Assembly (NCBI GenBank): GCA_035627835.1
Contig: DASPKX010000018.1
Coordinates: 1-6,292, forward strand
DNA from: DASPKX01 sp035627835
Lineage (GTDB): Bacteria > Verrucomicrobiota > Verrucomicrobiia > Limisphaerales > SXQI01
Length of the DNA: 6,292 nucleotides
Direction of reading: 5' to 3'
Part shown: in pieces, positions 6,239-6,292 of the stretch
Layout of the letters: each line of letters opens with the position of its first letter
How positions within the stretch are numbered: the stretch's first letter is position 1
Notes under the pieces: model-generated
What the model saw: the letters and a program-made list of their open reading frames with translations, nothing else
Told to the model about the DNA's origin: nothing
Databases searched by the model: none
Made by a program: the position numbers and the translations under genes

Positions 6239-6292
6239 CAAGCGGTCCTCCTATGGTAGAACCACCACTCAAATAGCAGCACGAGCAACCCG
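6238..6292 (-). CDS. C-terminus of an upstream membrane protein (partial, start outside window)
   Basis: From 6291 downwards the minus strand gives 17 codons, GLLVLLFEWWFYHRRTA, and then TGA at 6240-6238. The hydrophobic stretch followed by E-W-W and a basic cluster (YHRR) looks like a last membrane helix with a short cytoplasmic tail. From memory, endings like 'LLLxEWWxYHRR' are common in BatA-like VWA membrane proteins, so this could be another VWA-family member of the same operon. The stop overlaps the ATG of the binding-protein gene by one base (TGATG), and the AGGAGG of that gene lies within this reading frame. The fragment is too short to name firmly. Confidence 0.6.
   Translation of the reverse strand, partial: GLLVLLFEWWFYHRRTA
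6247..6252 (-). promoter_or_regulatory. Consensus ribosome binding site of the binding-protein gene
   Basis: The minus strand has the full consensus AGGAGG 8 bases before the ATG at 6238, inside the last codons of the upstream gene. It supports ATG 6238 over TTG 6241 and predicts strong expression of the binding protein relative to the permease, which is usual for ABC importers. Confidence 0.85.

Noticed and set aside
6239..6241. TTG as the start of the binding-protein gene
   Set aside because: It is directly followed by an ATG that is 8 bases from AGGAGG and overlaps the upstream stop; the ATG is the better start.

Overview
The window is about 57% GC by eye and is almost entirely coding. 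One minus-strand gene run covers 97-6292, and a short plus-strand gene end sits at the left edge. The following suggest a Gram-negative-type bacterium, and Verrucomicrobiota or the wider PVC group is my best guess: the large BatA-like double-VWA membrane protein, the family-1 binding protein of the 'FWNNE / TDSDD' type, the NHL propeller and the lipoprotein signals. This is inferred from protein style, because no taxonomic marker is present.

Layout in minus-strand transcription order: (1) 6292-6238, the last 17 codons of a membrane protein ending in a hydrophobic stretch and EWWFYHRR; (2) 6238-5315, a Tat-type lipoprotein substrate-binding protein of the ferric iron/thiamine ABC family; (3) 5318-2976, an iron/thiamine-type ABC permease with two fused halves, joined in frame to a six-bladed NHL beta-propeller, with a perfect lipobox at the junction; (4) 2979-97, a 960-residue membrane protein with two von Willebrand A (VWA) domains flanking a glutamine-amidotransferase-like domain. 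On the plus strand, 1-95 is the C-terminus of a probable DUF721/DciA-like protein, whose stop codon lies one base from the stop of the VWA gene.

All three minus-strand junctions overlap (TGATG, GTGA, ATGA), so the genes are very probably one translationally coupled operon whose promoter lies right of the window. There is no intergenic gap of even 10 bases, and I saw no tRNA, rRNA, CRISPR array or insertion sequence. No ATPase subunit is present; it must be elsewhere if the transporter works.

Together the genes look like an envelope-located module: a binding protein and permease for an unknown solute, a propeller displayed outside the membrane (tethered or released by signal peptidase II), and a VWA protein whose domains also face outward. 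The most unusual feature is the permease-lipoprotein fusion. The function of the whole module is not known to me.
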